Assembly: GCA_963700495.1 (NCBI GenBank)
Contig: CAVOXT010000006.1
Coordinates: 124,001-188,000 of the forward strand
DNA from: JACCTU01 sp963700495
GTDB taxonomy: Bacteria; Actinomycetota; Thermoleophilia; Gaiellales; Gaiellaceae
Reading direction: 5' to 3'
Length of the DNA stretch: 64,000 nt
Position numbers and translations under genes: made by a program. Positions 35,264-41,900 of the stretch are shown here, piece by piece (position 1 is the first letter of the stretch; each line of letters starts with the position of its first letter). The notes beneath the pieces were generated by a model. It ran no database searches, was not told the DNA's origin, and worked only from the letters and a program-made list of their open reading frames with translations.

Positions 35264-36448
35264 CCGGCGACGCAACCGCACTCACCCCACTCGAGATCGC
35301 GTCCGGCCTCGTCCTCGGCCTGACCGACGCGACGCCGGCGACGGAGGTCGACGCGGGCAGCCCCGCCGAGGCGCTCGAGCGTGCGGTCCTGCCCGGCTCT
35401 CCTCCGGCCTCCGTGCCTCGTCAGCTTCTCGGGCGGACGCGACTCCTCGGCGGTGCTCGCCGTCGCGGCGCACGTCGCCCGTCGCGAAGGGCTTCCGCTC
35501 CCGATCCCGACGACGAACCGCTTTCCAGACGCGCCTGACAGCGACGAGGCCGAGTGGCAGGAGCAGGTCGTGTCGGACCTCCGCCTGGACGACTGGGCTC
35601 GGCTCGACTTTCGAGCCGAGCTCGACTGTCTGGGGCCGATCGCGACGGCATCGCTTCGCCGCCACGGCCTGCTGTGGCCGTTCAACGCGTACTTCCATGT
35701 TCCCCTTCTGCGCCTGGCGGCAGGCGGTTCGCTCCTGACGGGGATCGGCGGTGACGAGCTGCTGTCGCCGTCGGCGTGGGCTCGTGTCTACGACGTCACA
35801 CACGGCCGAGCACGCCCGACGCCGCGTGACGTGCTTCGCACGGGTTTCATGATCGCTCCGCGCGCGGTGCGGCGCCGAGTGCTTCAGAGGCGGCCCCCGC
35901 TCGAGTACGGCTGGCTGCAGCCGAGTGCCCGCCGCGCATTCGTCGACCGGTGGGCTGCGCAGTCGGCGTCCGAGCCGGTCCGCTGGAAGGCGCACGTCGC
36001 GTGGGTCGGGACGTTCCGCTACCTCGACGTCGGACTGTCGAGCCTGCGACTGCTGGCAGGGGACGACGACGTCCGCATCTCGCATCCGTTGCTCGACCCG
36101 CTGCTCGTGCAGTCACTCGGCGCCCTCCCGAGGCGAGCGCGCTTCCGTGACCGCGACGCGGGCATGCGGCTCCTCGTCGGCGACCTGCTGGCGCCTGCGT
36201 TGCTGTCCCGTTCGACGAAGGCGTCATTCGACGCGGCGTTCTGGAGCGACCACAGCAGGGCGTTCGCGGCCGAGTGGGACGGAAGCGGCGTGGACGAAGA
36301 CGTCGTCGACGTCGAAGAGCTGCGGCGCGAGTGGCTCTCGGAGTCGCCCGATCCGCGCTCGTACACGCTCGCGCAGGCGACGTGGCTCGAGCGGAGCGCC
36401 GGTTCAGGCCACGGTCTGGAGCAGGCAGTCGACGGAGCTCGCCAGTGA
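35260..36448 (+). CDS. Lasso-type macrolactam cyclase (asparagine synthetase-like), one frameshift
   Basis: An ATP-dependent amide-bond-forming enzyme related to the synthetase domain of AsnB, which activates an Asp/Glu side chain for ring closure. The GTG at 35260 overlaps the B2 stop. The first 44 codons lie in one frame (to AEALERAVL), and the rest (LLRPPCLVSFSGGRDSSAVLAVAAH onward) in the next. Deleting one C from the CCC at 35392-35394 joins them. The ATP PP-loop is SFSGGRDSS and the second motif is TGIGGDELLSP. Repaired length is about 395 residues, with no room for the glutaminase-like N-terminal domain seen in most McjC proteins. The 3' end overlaps the convergent kinase gene by 45 bases. 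Confidence 0.8.
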
Positions 36449-37255
36449 CTCCCACCGTCGCGGGCGCCTGAGCTCCCACGCCGGGAGCGCCGCGAGCTCC
36501 AGGAGCCGGGCGGGATCACGGGGGGGCAGGCGCACGCCGCGACCTTCGCCGAGACGCACGAGCCGCTGTGTGCCCGTCATCGGGACCGCCTCGACCCGCT
36601 CGCCCCAGGCGAGGAAGATCCAACCGGCGAGCCGTACGACCGGCGCGATGGGCGGGACGCGGAGTCGCCAGCGTTCGCGCGCACCGACGACGCCGAGGTA
36701 CTCGCCCACGCCGAGGCGCTCGGCGGATTCACGACGGAGATCGACCGACCGCGGCGCGGACAGCACGTTGCCGTCGTCGAGCACGAGCATGTCGTCGCAG
36801 GCGATCCCGGCCCCAACGATGGCCAGCTGGGCGACCACCGTGCTCTTCCCGGACTCGCGTTCACCCAGGATCCCCCACGCACGACCGTCGACGACCACAC
36901 CACCGGCGTGGAAGGACTCGCGGTCGAGCCAGTAACCCATCACGGCTGCGACCGGGGCCAGCAGGGGATGGACGAGCTCCGCGGTGCGGACCGGATGCGG
37001 AAGCACGAACGTCGCGCTGCCCTTGCCGCGGTCGATGAGGATCTCGCCGCCGTTCTGGAGCTTGAGCGTCGCCGCCCGCTCGTTCATCCACTCGTGCTCC
37101 GACTCGCTCAGGCCGCGCCTCCGGCGGATCAGGAGGCTCGGCCACAGAGGCTCGGCGGGCAGCAGCAACGCGCGCGCGCGCTCGACGTTCTCGAGGCGAA
37201 GGCCGTACGCACCGATCGCGCGCCTCCCTGCGGCCTGGCGTGGTTCGGCGGCCAT
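36404..37255 (-). CDS. HPr kinase-like protein of the lasso cluster
   Basis: A 283-residue protein with the nucleotide-binding core of HPr kinase/phosphorylase-like proteins: GVVVDGRAWGILGERESGKSTVVAQLA (P-loop GERESGKST at about residue 130) and IACDDMLVLDDG, the paired aspartates. It lacks the HPr-binding N-terminal domain of true HprK. Such proteins occur in lasso clusters, where characterised members phosphorylate a C-terminal Ser of the peptide. Both precursors here carry Ser within the last two residues, which fits. It is transcribed against the cyclase and diverges from the precursor genes. Confidence 0.75.
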   Translation of the reverse strand: MAAEPRQAAGRRAIGAYGLRLENVERARALLLPAEPLWPSLLIRRRRGLSESEHEWMNERAATLKLQNGGEILIDRGKGSATFVLPHPVRTAELVHPLLAPVAAVMGYWLDRESFHAGGVVVDGRAWGILGERESGKSTVVAQLAIVGAGIACDDMLVLDDGNVLSAPRSVDLRRESAERLGVGEYLGVVGARERWRLRVPPIAPVVRLAGWIFLAWGERVEAVPMTGTQRLVRLGEGRGVRLPPRDPARLLELAALPAWELRRPRRWESLASSVDCLLQTVA

Positions 37256-37424
37256 CGAGGAGCACCAACTCTAGACCAGCAACCAGCCGCCCAAGCTTCG
37301 TGACGACTGATACGAGCGGCGCTCTTTTCCCGGCGCCCAATCTGTCCCACCGGCCAGTTGTCCCGAGGTCGAGGCGACGCTAGGTTGGCGTACGTTGACG
37401 CCCGTAAGCGAAGGGAGACCACTG
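37256..37424 (+). promoter_or_regulatory. Leader region of the first precursor gene
   Basis: This 169-bp region separates the kinase gene from precursor 1. A clear ribosome site AAGGGAG (37412-37418) precedes the ATG at 37425. I see no convincing -35/-10 pair and no palindrome of the CTAGCCG type, only a partial CTAGG at 37379. Confidence 0.35.
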
Positions 37425-37583
37425 ATGCTGGAAACGCCGAGGAAGAGCACCGTAGCCTACGAGGCACCGGCGCTCGTGGAACTCGGTGCTCTCCAGGAGC
37501 TGACGCTGCACTGCGACAAGAAGCTTGGTTCTTCGGACGGGTTCACGTTCCAGGGCCTGGCGATTGTCTGCAATTCGGCGTAG
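37425..37583 (+). CDS. Putative lasso-type RiPP precursor peptide 1
   Basis: A 52-residue peptide. The leader carries YEAPALVELG and a Thr 15 residues after the Tyr, the Y-x2-P-x-L-x3-G-x5-T signature bound by PqqD-like B1 proteins. After T27 come L-H-C-D-K-K-L-G-S-S-D-G-F-T-F and a tail with AIVCNSA. If Cys30 became residue 1, Asp38 would be residue 9 and the ring would match class I lasso peptides, with a second Cys at position 20 for a disulfide. If the usual Thr(-2) rule held, His29 would be residue 1 and the ring would need ten residues. The ATG has an AAGGGAG site; the longer reading from 37395 does not. Confidence 0.78.
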   Translation: MLETPRKSTVAYEAPALVELGALQELTLHCDKKLGSSDGFTFQGLAIVCNSA

Positions 37584-37683
37584 GGCAAAACAGCGCGAGC
37601 GCGAGCCTTCCGTCGCCCAATCCCGGTCGATCGAGGGCTCTTCGCGCTGCGCCGTGTGGCGCGCGACCTAGCCTTGCGATGGG

Positions 37684-37704
37684 TTGTCGCCAAGTCAGGC
37701 GACG
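37684..37704 (+). promoter_or_regulatory. Small hairpin just upstream of precursor 2
   Basis: GTCGCC (37686-37691) pairs with GGCGAC (37698-37703) around AAGTCA, within 10 nt of the GTG start at 37711. It overlaps the place where a ribosome site should be and none is evident, so it could modulate translation. Confidence 0.3.
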
Positions 37705-37710
37705 CGTATC

Positions 37711-37917
37711 GTGCCTTTTGTGAGCAGCCTCACAGCAACGATCGAAGACGTCCGGCTCAGGCCGTCGTACGAACCGCCCGTGCTCGTCGAGATCGGGCTG
37801 GTGTTCGTGCACACATTGCACGGAGGGAACGGCTGCTACTGGGGCAAGCAGCTCGGCGGCAGCGACGGGTTCACCTTCATGGGGATCAACGTCCCCATCT
37901 CCAGCTGCTCCTCCTGA
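37711..37917 (+). CDS. Putative lasso-type RiPP precursor peptide 2
   Basis: A 68-residue peptide from a GTG at 37711 (37720 is an alternative). The leader has YEPPVLVEIG and Thr 15 residues after the Tyr, as in precursor 1. The sequence after it, TLHGGNGCYWGKQLGGSDGF, then T-F-M-G-I and a tail ending SSCSS, shares TLH and the (G/D)-K-(K/Q)-L-G-(S/G)-S-D-G-F-T-F-x-G block with precursor 1. Seven extra residues lie between TLH and that block. No acidic residue occurs at positions 7-9 after TLH, so a canonical ring requires cleavage before G-K-Q-L-G-G-S-D (an 8-residue ring). It ends in Ser-Ser, a possible kinase target. Confidence 0.75.
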   Translation: MPFVSSLTATIEDVRLRPSYEPPVLVEIGLVFVHTLHGGNGCYWGKQLGGSDGFTFMGINVPISSCSS

Positions 37918-37924
37918 CGCCGGC

Positions 37925-38545
37925 CTAAGGACGTCTCGGAGCCGGAACGGGCTCCGGAAAGAACGCCTCCTTGACCGTGCGCAGCACCTTCGCGCGGCGT
38001 CCCTCGACCACGGGCTGCAGCCCTCCCAGCTCGAGCCGCGCGAGCTCGACGCGTCCGAGCATTCGGATGGTCAGGAAGCCGAAGTCGGAGAGGAAGTCGC
38101 GCGGGAAGATCGTCTTGTGCACCTGGAAGCGCTCGTAGGCGGATTCCCCCTCGGGATAGCGGTACGCGAAGGCCTCGAGCGCCTTCGCGCCCTTGTCGCG
38201 GGAGTCGCCGATCGCCGCGAGGAAGAGCGACTGCATCACCCACGGACTCGACAAGTCGACGAGGTACGCGCACGTGACGATGACCGCGTCCGGGGACGGC
38301 GGCCCCGCCGGCAGCTCCGCGGCGCGCGGGAACAGCTCGGCCGGGCCGTACTGCATGGAGCCGAGCGTGCGGCCGTGCTCGTCGTAGTAGACCGTCCCCC
38401 ACGCGCCCCAGTCATCCTCGGTTCGATCGATCCAGCGCTCCTTGTTCGTTACCCGCGTACCGCGCGACTGCCACCAGACGCACTCGTGGCAGACCGTCGG
38501 TGCGCTGCGCAAGGTGCCCCGGGTGAGACCGTCGACGTGGGCCAC
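37925..38545 (-). CDS. GNAT-like acetyltransferase family protein
   Basis: A 206-residue protein from the GTG at 38543-38545, which shares bases with the upstream stop (TAGTG). It opens with a Cys-containing block TVCHECVWWQSRG, followed by WGAWGTVYYDEHGRTLGSMQYGPAELFPRA and VTCAYLVDLSSPWVMQSLFLAAIGDSRDKGAKALEAFAYR. This is the beta-strand/CoA-side layout of an actinobacterial GNAT subfamily with a C-terminal F-L-x-x-F-G-F motif (FLSDFGFLTIRML). It ends convergent with precursor 2, eight bases away. Membership in the RiPP cluster is possible but unproven. Confidence 0.6.
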   Translation of the reverse strand: MAHVDGLTRGTLRSAPTVCHECVWWQSRGTRVTNKERWIDRTEDDWGAWGTVYYDEHGRTLGSMQYGPAELFPRAAELPAGPPSPDAVIVTCAYLVDLSSPWVMQSLFLAAIGDSRDKGAKALEAFAYRYPEGESAYERFQVHKTIFPRDFLSDFGFLTIRMLGRVELARLELGGLQPVVEGRRAKVLRTVKEAFFPEPVPAPRRP

Positions 38546-38844
38546 TACGGGGGGCCGATTTCGTCCACGACGACGTCGACCTCGTCCGCGTCGACGTCCG
38601 CCATCCGCTTGAGGTACTCGCGCACGCGCTGCTGCACCTCGCGCCCCACCAGCGGAATCGAAGCGCCCCACTCGACGGCGAGCCGCAGCTCGACCCTGAC
38701 TCGGCCGTCCTCCGTCTCGAGCTTGACCCCACGCCGATACGGAAGTGCGCGATCGACGAGGCCGCGGACGCCCTCGACACCGAGCGCTGCGTCCGCGGCG
38801 TAGCGGCTGAGCACGTCGGTCGAGATCGAGGCATGGCCTTCCAC
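38545..38844 (-). CDS. Asp23/DUF322 (alkaline shock) family protein
   Basis: About 99 residues from the GTG at 38842-38844: VEGHASISTDVLSRYAADAALGVEGVRGL, then DGRVRVELRLAVEWGASIPLVGREVQQRVREYLKRM and VDVVVDEIGPP. This is the full Asp23 fold, whose members sit at the membrane and affect envelope homeostasis. A longer in-frame reading from 38952 has low-complexity sequence and is not supported. It is coupled to the GNAT-like gene by TAGTG. Confidence 0.8.
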   Translation of the reverse strand: MEGHASISTDVLSRYAADAALGVEGVRGLVDRALPYRRGVKLETEDGRVRVELRLAVEWGASIPLVGREVQQRVREYLKRMADVDADEVDVVVDEIGPP

Positions 38845-38866
38845 TGCCGTGATTCTAGGAGTCGAG

Positions 38867-39115
38867 CTAGTGGAGGGCGGAGGATCGGCAGTCGTGGCAG
38901 CGCGGTGAGCCGAGCTCGGCGAGCACGGCTTCGACGAGACCGCCACAGGCATAGCACCGGCCGAGCCGTGTCAGCCGCAGCGCGGCCTCGACCGCAACGT
39001 CGCGCTCGGCGCTGAACGCGTTCGCGCGATCGCCTCTCTTCAGACGATGTCTCAACTGGATTCTCATAGCCGCAGGCTTCATGCGAACCATGGCTGTCCG
39101 GTCGGATGTTTTCAC
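38867..39115 (-). CDS. Small hypothetical protein with two CxxC pairs
   Basis: Up to 82 residues (GTG at 39115; internal ATGs at 39091, 39082 and 39067 are equally plausible). The C-terminal third, GRCYACGGLVEAVLAELGSP plus RCHDC, has two CxxC pairs spaced like a small zinc ribbon. It lies just upstream of the Asp23 gene on the same strand. No family recognised; coding status rests on the cysteine pattern and strand context. Confidence 0.45.
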   Translation of the reverse strand: MKTSDRTAMVRMKPAAMRIQLRHRLKRGDRANAFSAERDVAVEAALRLTRLGRCYACGGLVEAVLAELGSPRCHDCRSSALH

Positions 39116-39147
39116 CGGCCAAACGGCCAGCGTGCGACGGACCGCTC

Positions 39148-39954
39148 CTAGCCCGCCGAGCGCAGGACGAGCTCGGTGGCCTCGGGGCGGGCGAAGAACC
39201 GGAAGGGCACGAAGGTCGTACCGAGCCCGGGCGAGACGTGCATGACGGCACCGTTCCGTCGGTACAGGCCCTTGGTGTAGCGCCAGTTGAAGTGCGCCAG
39301 CCGCACCTTCCCGAGACCGTACGGGATCGCGATCTGACCGTCGTGAAGATGGCCCGACAGGATCAGCTGATACGCGCCCGGCCGGAGGCGGTCGAAGACC
39401 AGCGGAAAGTGGCAGAGCAGGATCCGCAGGTCAGCGGCTTCGTCTGCCCTGCCGTTGGGGTCGGCCCTTCCCGCGCGGTACGCGGCCGGATCCACGCCGA
39501 AGATCTGCACGCGGCGCCCACGGAGCTCCAGCTCGGCGGAGTCCTCCCGGAGCAGGTGCGCGGGTGCGAGGTGCTCGATCCTGCTCGGGGAGGCCAGGGG
39601 GTCGCGGGCATCGCCGAAGTCGTGGTTGCCGAGGACGACGAAGCAGCGCGGACCGAGCCGCTCGAGCAGCGCTCGCAGCCGCTGCTCGCCTCGTGGGTGT
39701 GTCAGGAGGTCGCCGGTGACGACGACGAGGTCGGGGTTTCGCTCCTCGACCCATTCGACCGCTCGCTGTACGGCGCGGGTGCCGCCGGACGGCACGCCGA
39801 GGTGGAAGTCGGACAGGTGGGCGATCCGAAGACCGTCGAGCTCGGGCGGCAGGCCCCAGAGCGGGATCTCGACGGAGCGAAGCCTGACCCAGCCTGCCTC
39901 GAACCAACCCCACGCGAGTCCGCCGAGAGCGGCGACGCCGGCCACGAACCACAC
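39148..39954 (-). CDS. Metallophosphoesterase (YkuE/YaeI-like)
   Basis: A 268-residue calcineurin-like phosphoesterase anchored by an N-terminal hydrophobic segment (WFVAGVAALGGLAWGWFEAG). Metal ligands appear in order: IAHLSDFHLG (DxH), VVVTGDLLTH (GDxx), VVLGNHDFGD (GNHD), LLCHFPLVFD and LILSGHLHDGQIAIP (GHxH). The order and the SDFHLG variant fit the YkuE/YaeI group that hydrolyses UDP-diacylglucosamine-like or related phosphodiesters. Substrate not determined. It follows the CCG-domain gene by about 20 bases. Confidence 0.88.
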   Translation of the reverse strand: MWFVAGVAALGGLAWGWFEAGWVRLRSVEIPLWGLPPELDGLRIAHLSDFHLGVPSGGTRAVQRAVEWVEERNPDLVVVTGDLLTHPRGEQRLRALLERLGPRCFVVLGNHDFGDARDPLASPSRIEHLAPAHLLREDSAELELRGRRVQIFGVDPAAYRAGRADPNGRADEAADLRILLCHFPLVFDRLRPGAYQLILSGHLHDGQIAIPYGLGKVRLAHFNWRYTKGLYRRNGAVMHVSPGLGTTFVPFRFFARPEATELVLRSAG

Positions 39955-39975
39955 GCGGCGAAGCGTAGAGATGGT

Positions 39976-40875
39976 TCAGACGCGGAGCTTCTCGAGCACC
40001 GGCTCCATCGAGACGATGTGCCGCTTGAACTTCAGCTCAGAGTCCTCCAGGCCCGCGGCGACGCCGATCAGCTGCGACAGGTGGAAGATCGGCATCGGCG
40101 GGAGCGGGTCGATCCCGTCCTTCTTCCTTGCTGCGTTCAGCTTCTGCTGCCACGCGTCGAGCGAGAGATGGCACAAGGGGCAGGGCGTCACCATCGCGTC
40201 GGCGCCGCCCTCGATCGCCTGCTCGATCGGCTGTACGAGCTCTCCGAGCGCCGTCTCCTCGCGGGCTTGGATGATCGGGAACCCGCAGCACCTGGTCTTG
40301 GCCGGGTAGTCGACGACCTCGCCTCCACACGCTTCGATGATCCGTTCGAGCGACCACGGCTTGTCGGGGTCCTCGAAGCCCAGGAGCCGCGAGGGGCGCA
40401 GGATCTGGCAGCCGTAGAACGGCGCGATCTTGATCCCCTTCAGGCCCTTGTGCGCAGAGGCCTTCAGCAGCTCGTACCCTTCGCCGTCGGCGACGTGCCA
40501 GAGGAAGTGCTTCACCTCGACGGCACCGCTGTACGGCGGCGCGCCCACCGCCTCGAGGTTGCTGTTCACACGGGCACGCAGCGCGTCGTCGCCCTTGAGC
40601 ATGAAGTCCGCCTGGCGCAGGTTGAGCGTGCAGACGTTGCAGATCGTCAGCAGCGTGTCCGCGCCGGTCGCCTCGGCGTAGGCGAGGATGCGCGCGTTCA
40701 GGTGGAGGTAGTAGTCGGGCTCGGCCTCGTGGATGTCGCCCGCACCGCAGCAGGTGACCGACTCGAGATCGATCAGCTCGAGACCGACCTTCGGCGCGAG
40801 CGCCTGTGTCGAGGTGTCGAGCTCCTTCGCGGAGAGCGAGGCGAGGCAGCCCTTGTAGTAGGCGACCTTCTTCAT
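39976..40875 (-). CDS. CCG-domain (HdrB/SdhE-type) subunit of succinate dehydrogenase
   Basis: A 299-residue protein with two cysteine-rich CCG motifs: CCGAGDIHEAEPDYY in the first half with KGC and C-N-V-C-T-L-N-L, and CCGFPIIQAREETALG with PCPLCHLSLDAWQ in the second. This is the HdrB-like subunit that replaces classical membrane anchors in type E succinate:quinone oxidoreductases and binds an unusual iron-sulfur centre. It overlaps sdhB by four bases (40872-40875), so the three genes sdhA-sdhB-CCG form one operon. Confidence 0.85.
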   Translation of the reverse strand: MKKVAYYKGCLASLSAKELDTSTQALAPKVGLELIDLESVTCCGAGDIHEAEPDYYLHLNARILAYAEATGADTLLTICNVCTLNLRQADFMLKGDDALRARVNSNLEAVGAPPYSGAVEVKHFLWHVADGEGYELLKASAHKGLKGIKIAPFYGCQILRPSRLLGFEDPDKPWSLERIIEACGGEVVDYPAKTRCCGFPIIQAREETALGELVQPIEQAIEGGADAMVTPCPLCHLSLDAWQQKLNAARKKDGIDPLPPMPIFHLSQLIGVAAGLEDSELKFKRHIVSMEPVLEKLRV

Positions 40876-41900
40876 TCGCGGGCCTCGTCGCCGGACACGA
40901 ATTCGATGCGGGACAGCGCGTGCTCGCCCTGGACGATCCCCTCGTAGCCCAGCCGCCCCTGCTCGTTCACGAGCTTTCGCAGCGCCCGCGACTCGTCCAC
41001 CTTCTCTGCGACGTGCGGCGGAACAGGGATCGGCACCTTGCCGTGCCGTGCGAGGTTCATCGCGAACTTCATCTGCGAGATCGCCGTCACGACCCCCTGC
41101 GTCTTCGGGACGAGCTCGGTCTCGCGCAGCCAGCCGGTCGTCTCAGCCGACCTGACGAACCACTTCGCATGCTTCGCGCCCATGTCGCGGTCGATGCCCT
41201 CCTTCACCGCCTCCGCGCCGAGCTTCGCGATCGCGTCGCGCGGGTCGACGCCCTTCGGACAGCGCTCGTTGCAGAAATAGCATCGTGTGCACTCCCAGAT
41301 GCCGTGCTCGTCGCTGTAGTCCTCGAGCCGCTCGACCTTCGCCGCGTCGCGCGGGTCGCCGACGAAGCGCATCCCCTTCGCGAGCGCCTGCGGGCCGCGG
41401 AACGCCGGGTCGGACTCCATCGCGTTGCACTCGGACACGCAGCAGCCGCAGTTGATGCAGAGCGACTCCTTGTGAACGACGTTCATGCGCTCCTGCGGGA
41501 CGATGTGCTCCTTGCCCTCGGGCGGCTCCTGATAGCCCGGCTGGAGCCACGGCTTCATCGCCTTGAACTTCTCCCAGAACGGGTCCATGTCGACGACGAG
41601 GTCGCGGACGATCGGCAGGTTGCCCATCGCGGAGATCACCGGCACGTGGCCGGCGCCCGCGATGTCGTACATGCGCGTCTTGCACGCGAGCACGGCGGCA
41701 CCGTCCATTCGCATCCCGCACGAGCCGCAGATCATCATCCGGCAGCTCTTGCGATACGCGAGCGTGCCGTCGTGGCGGTCCTTGACGATGTCGAGGCAAT
41801 CGAGGAGCGTCGCTTCTTCGGGCGCGTCGATCTCGTACTCGCGCAGCGCGCGCTCGCCGGTGTCCGAGTCGTAGCGCCAGATCTTGAGAGCGACCTGCAT
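40872..41900 (-). CDS. sdhB: Succinate dehydrogenase iron-sulfur subunit
   Basis: A 342-residue protein. The ATG at 41898-41900 shares one base with the sdhA stop (TGATG). The N-terminal ferredoxin domain has CRMMICGSCGMRMDGAAVLAC for the [2Fe-2S] cluster. The C-terminal domain has CINCGCCVSECNAM and CTRCYFCNERCPKG for the 4Fe and 3Fe clusters. An extra 60-80 residues at the C-terminus (to DEARE), compared with classical SdhB, fits the type E enzyme, where it contacts the CCG subunit. Electrons pass from SdhA to quinone. Confidence 0.92.
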   Translation of the reverse strand: MQVALKIWRYDSDTGERALREYEIDAPEEATLLDCLDIVKDRHDGTLAYRKSCRMMICGSCGMRMDGAAVLACKTRMYDIAGAGHVPVISAMGNLPIVRDLVVDMDPFWEKFKAMKPWLQPGYQEPPEGKEHIVPQERMNVVHKESLCINCGCCVSECNAMESDPAFRGPQALAKGMRFVGDPRDAAKVERLEDYSDEHGIWECTRCYFCNERCPKGVDPRDAIAKLGAEAVKEGIDRDMGAKHAKWFVRSAETTGWLRETELVPKTQGVVTAISQMKFAMNLARHGKVPIPVPPHVAEKVDESRALRKLVNEQGRLGYEGIVQGEHALSRIEFVSGDEARE

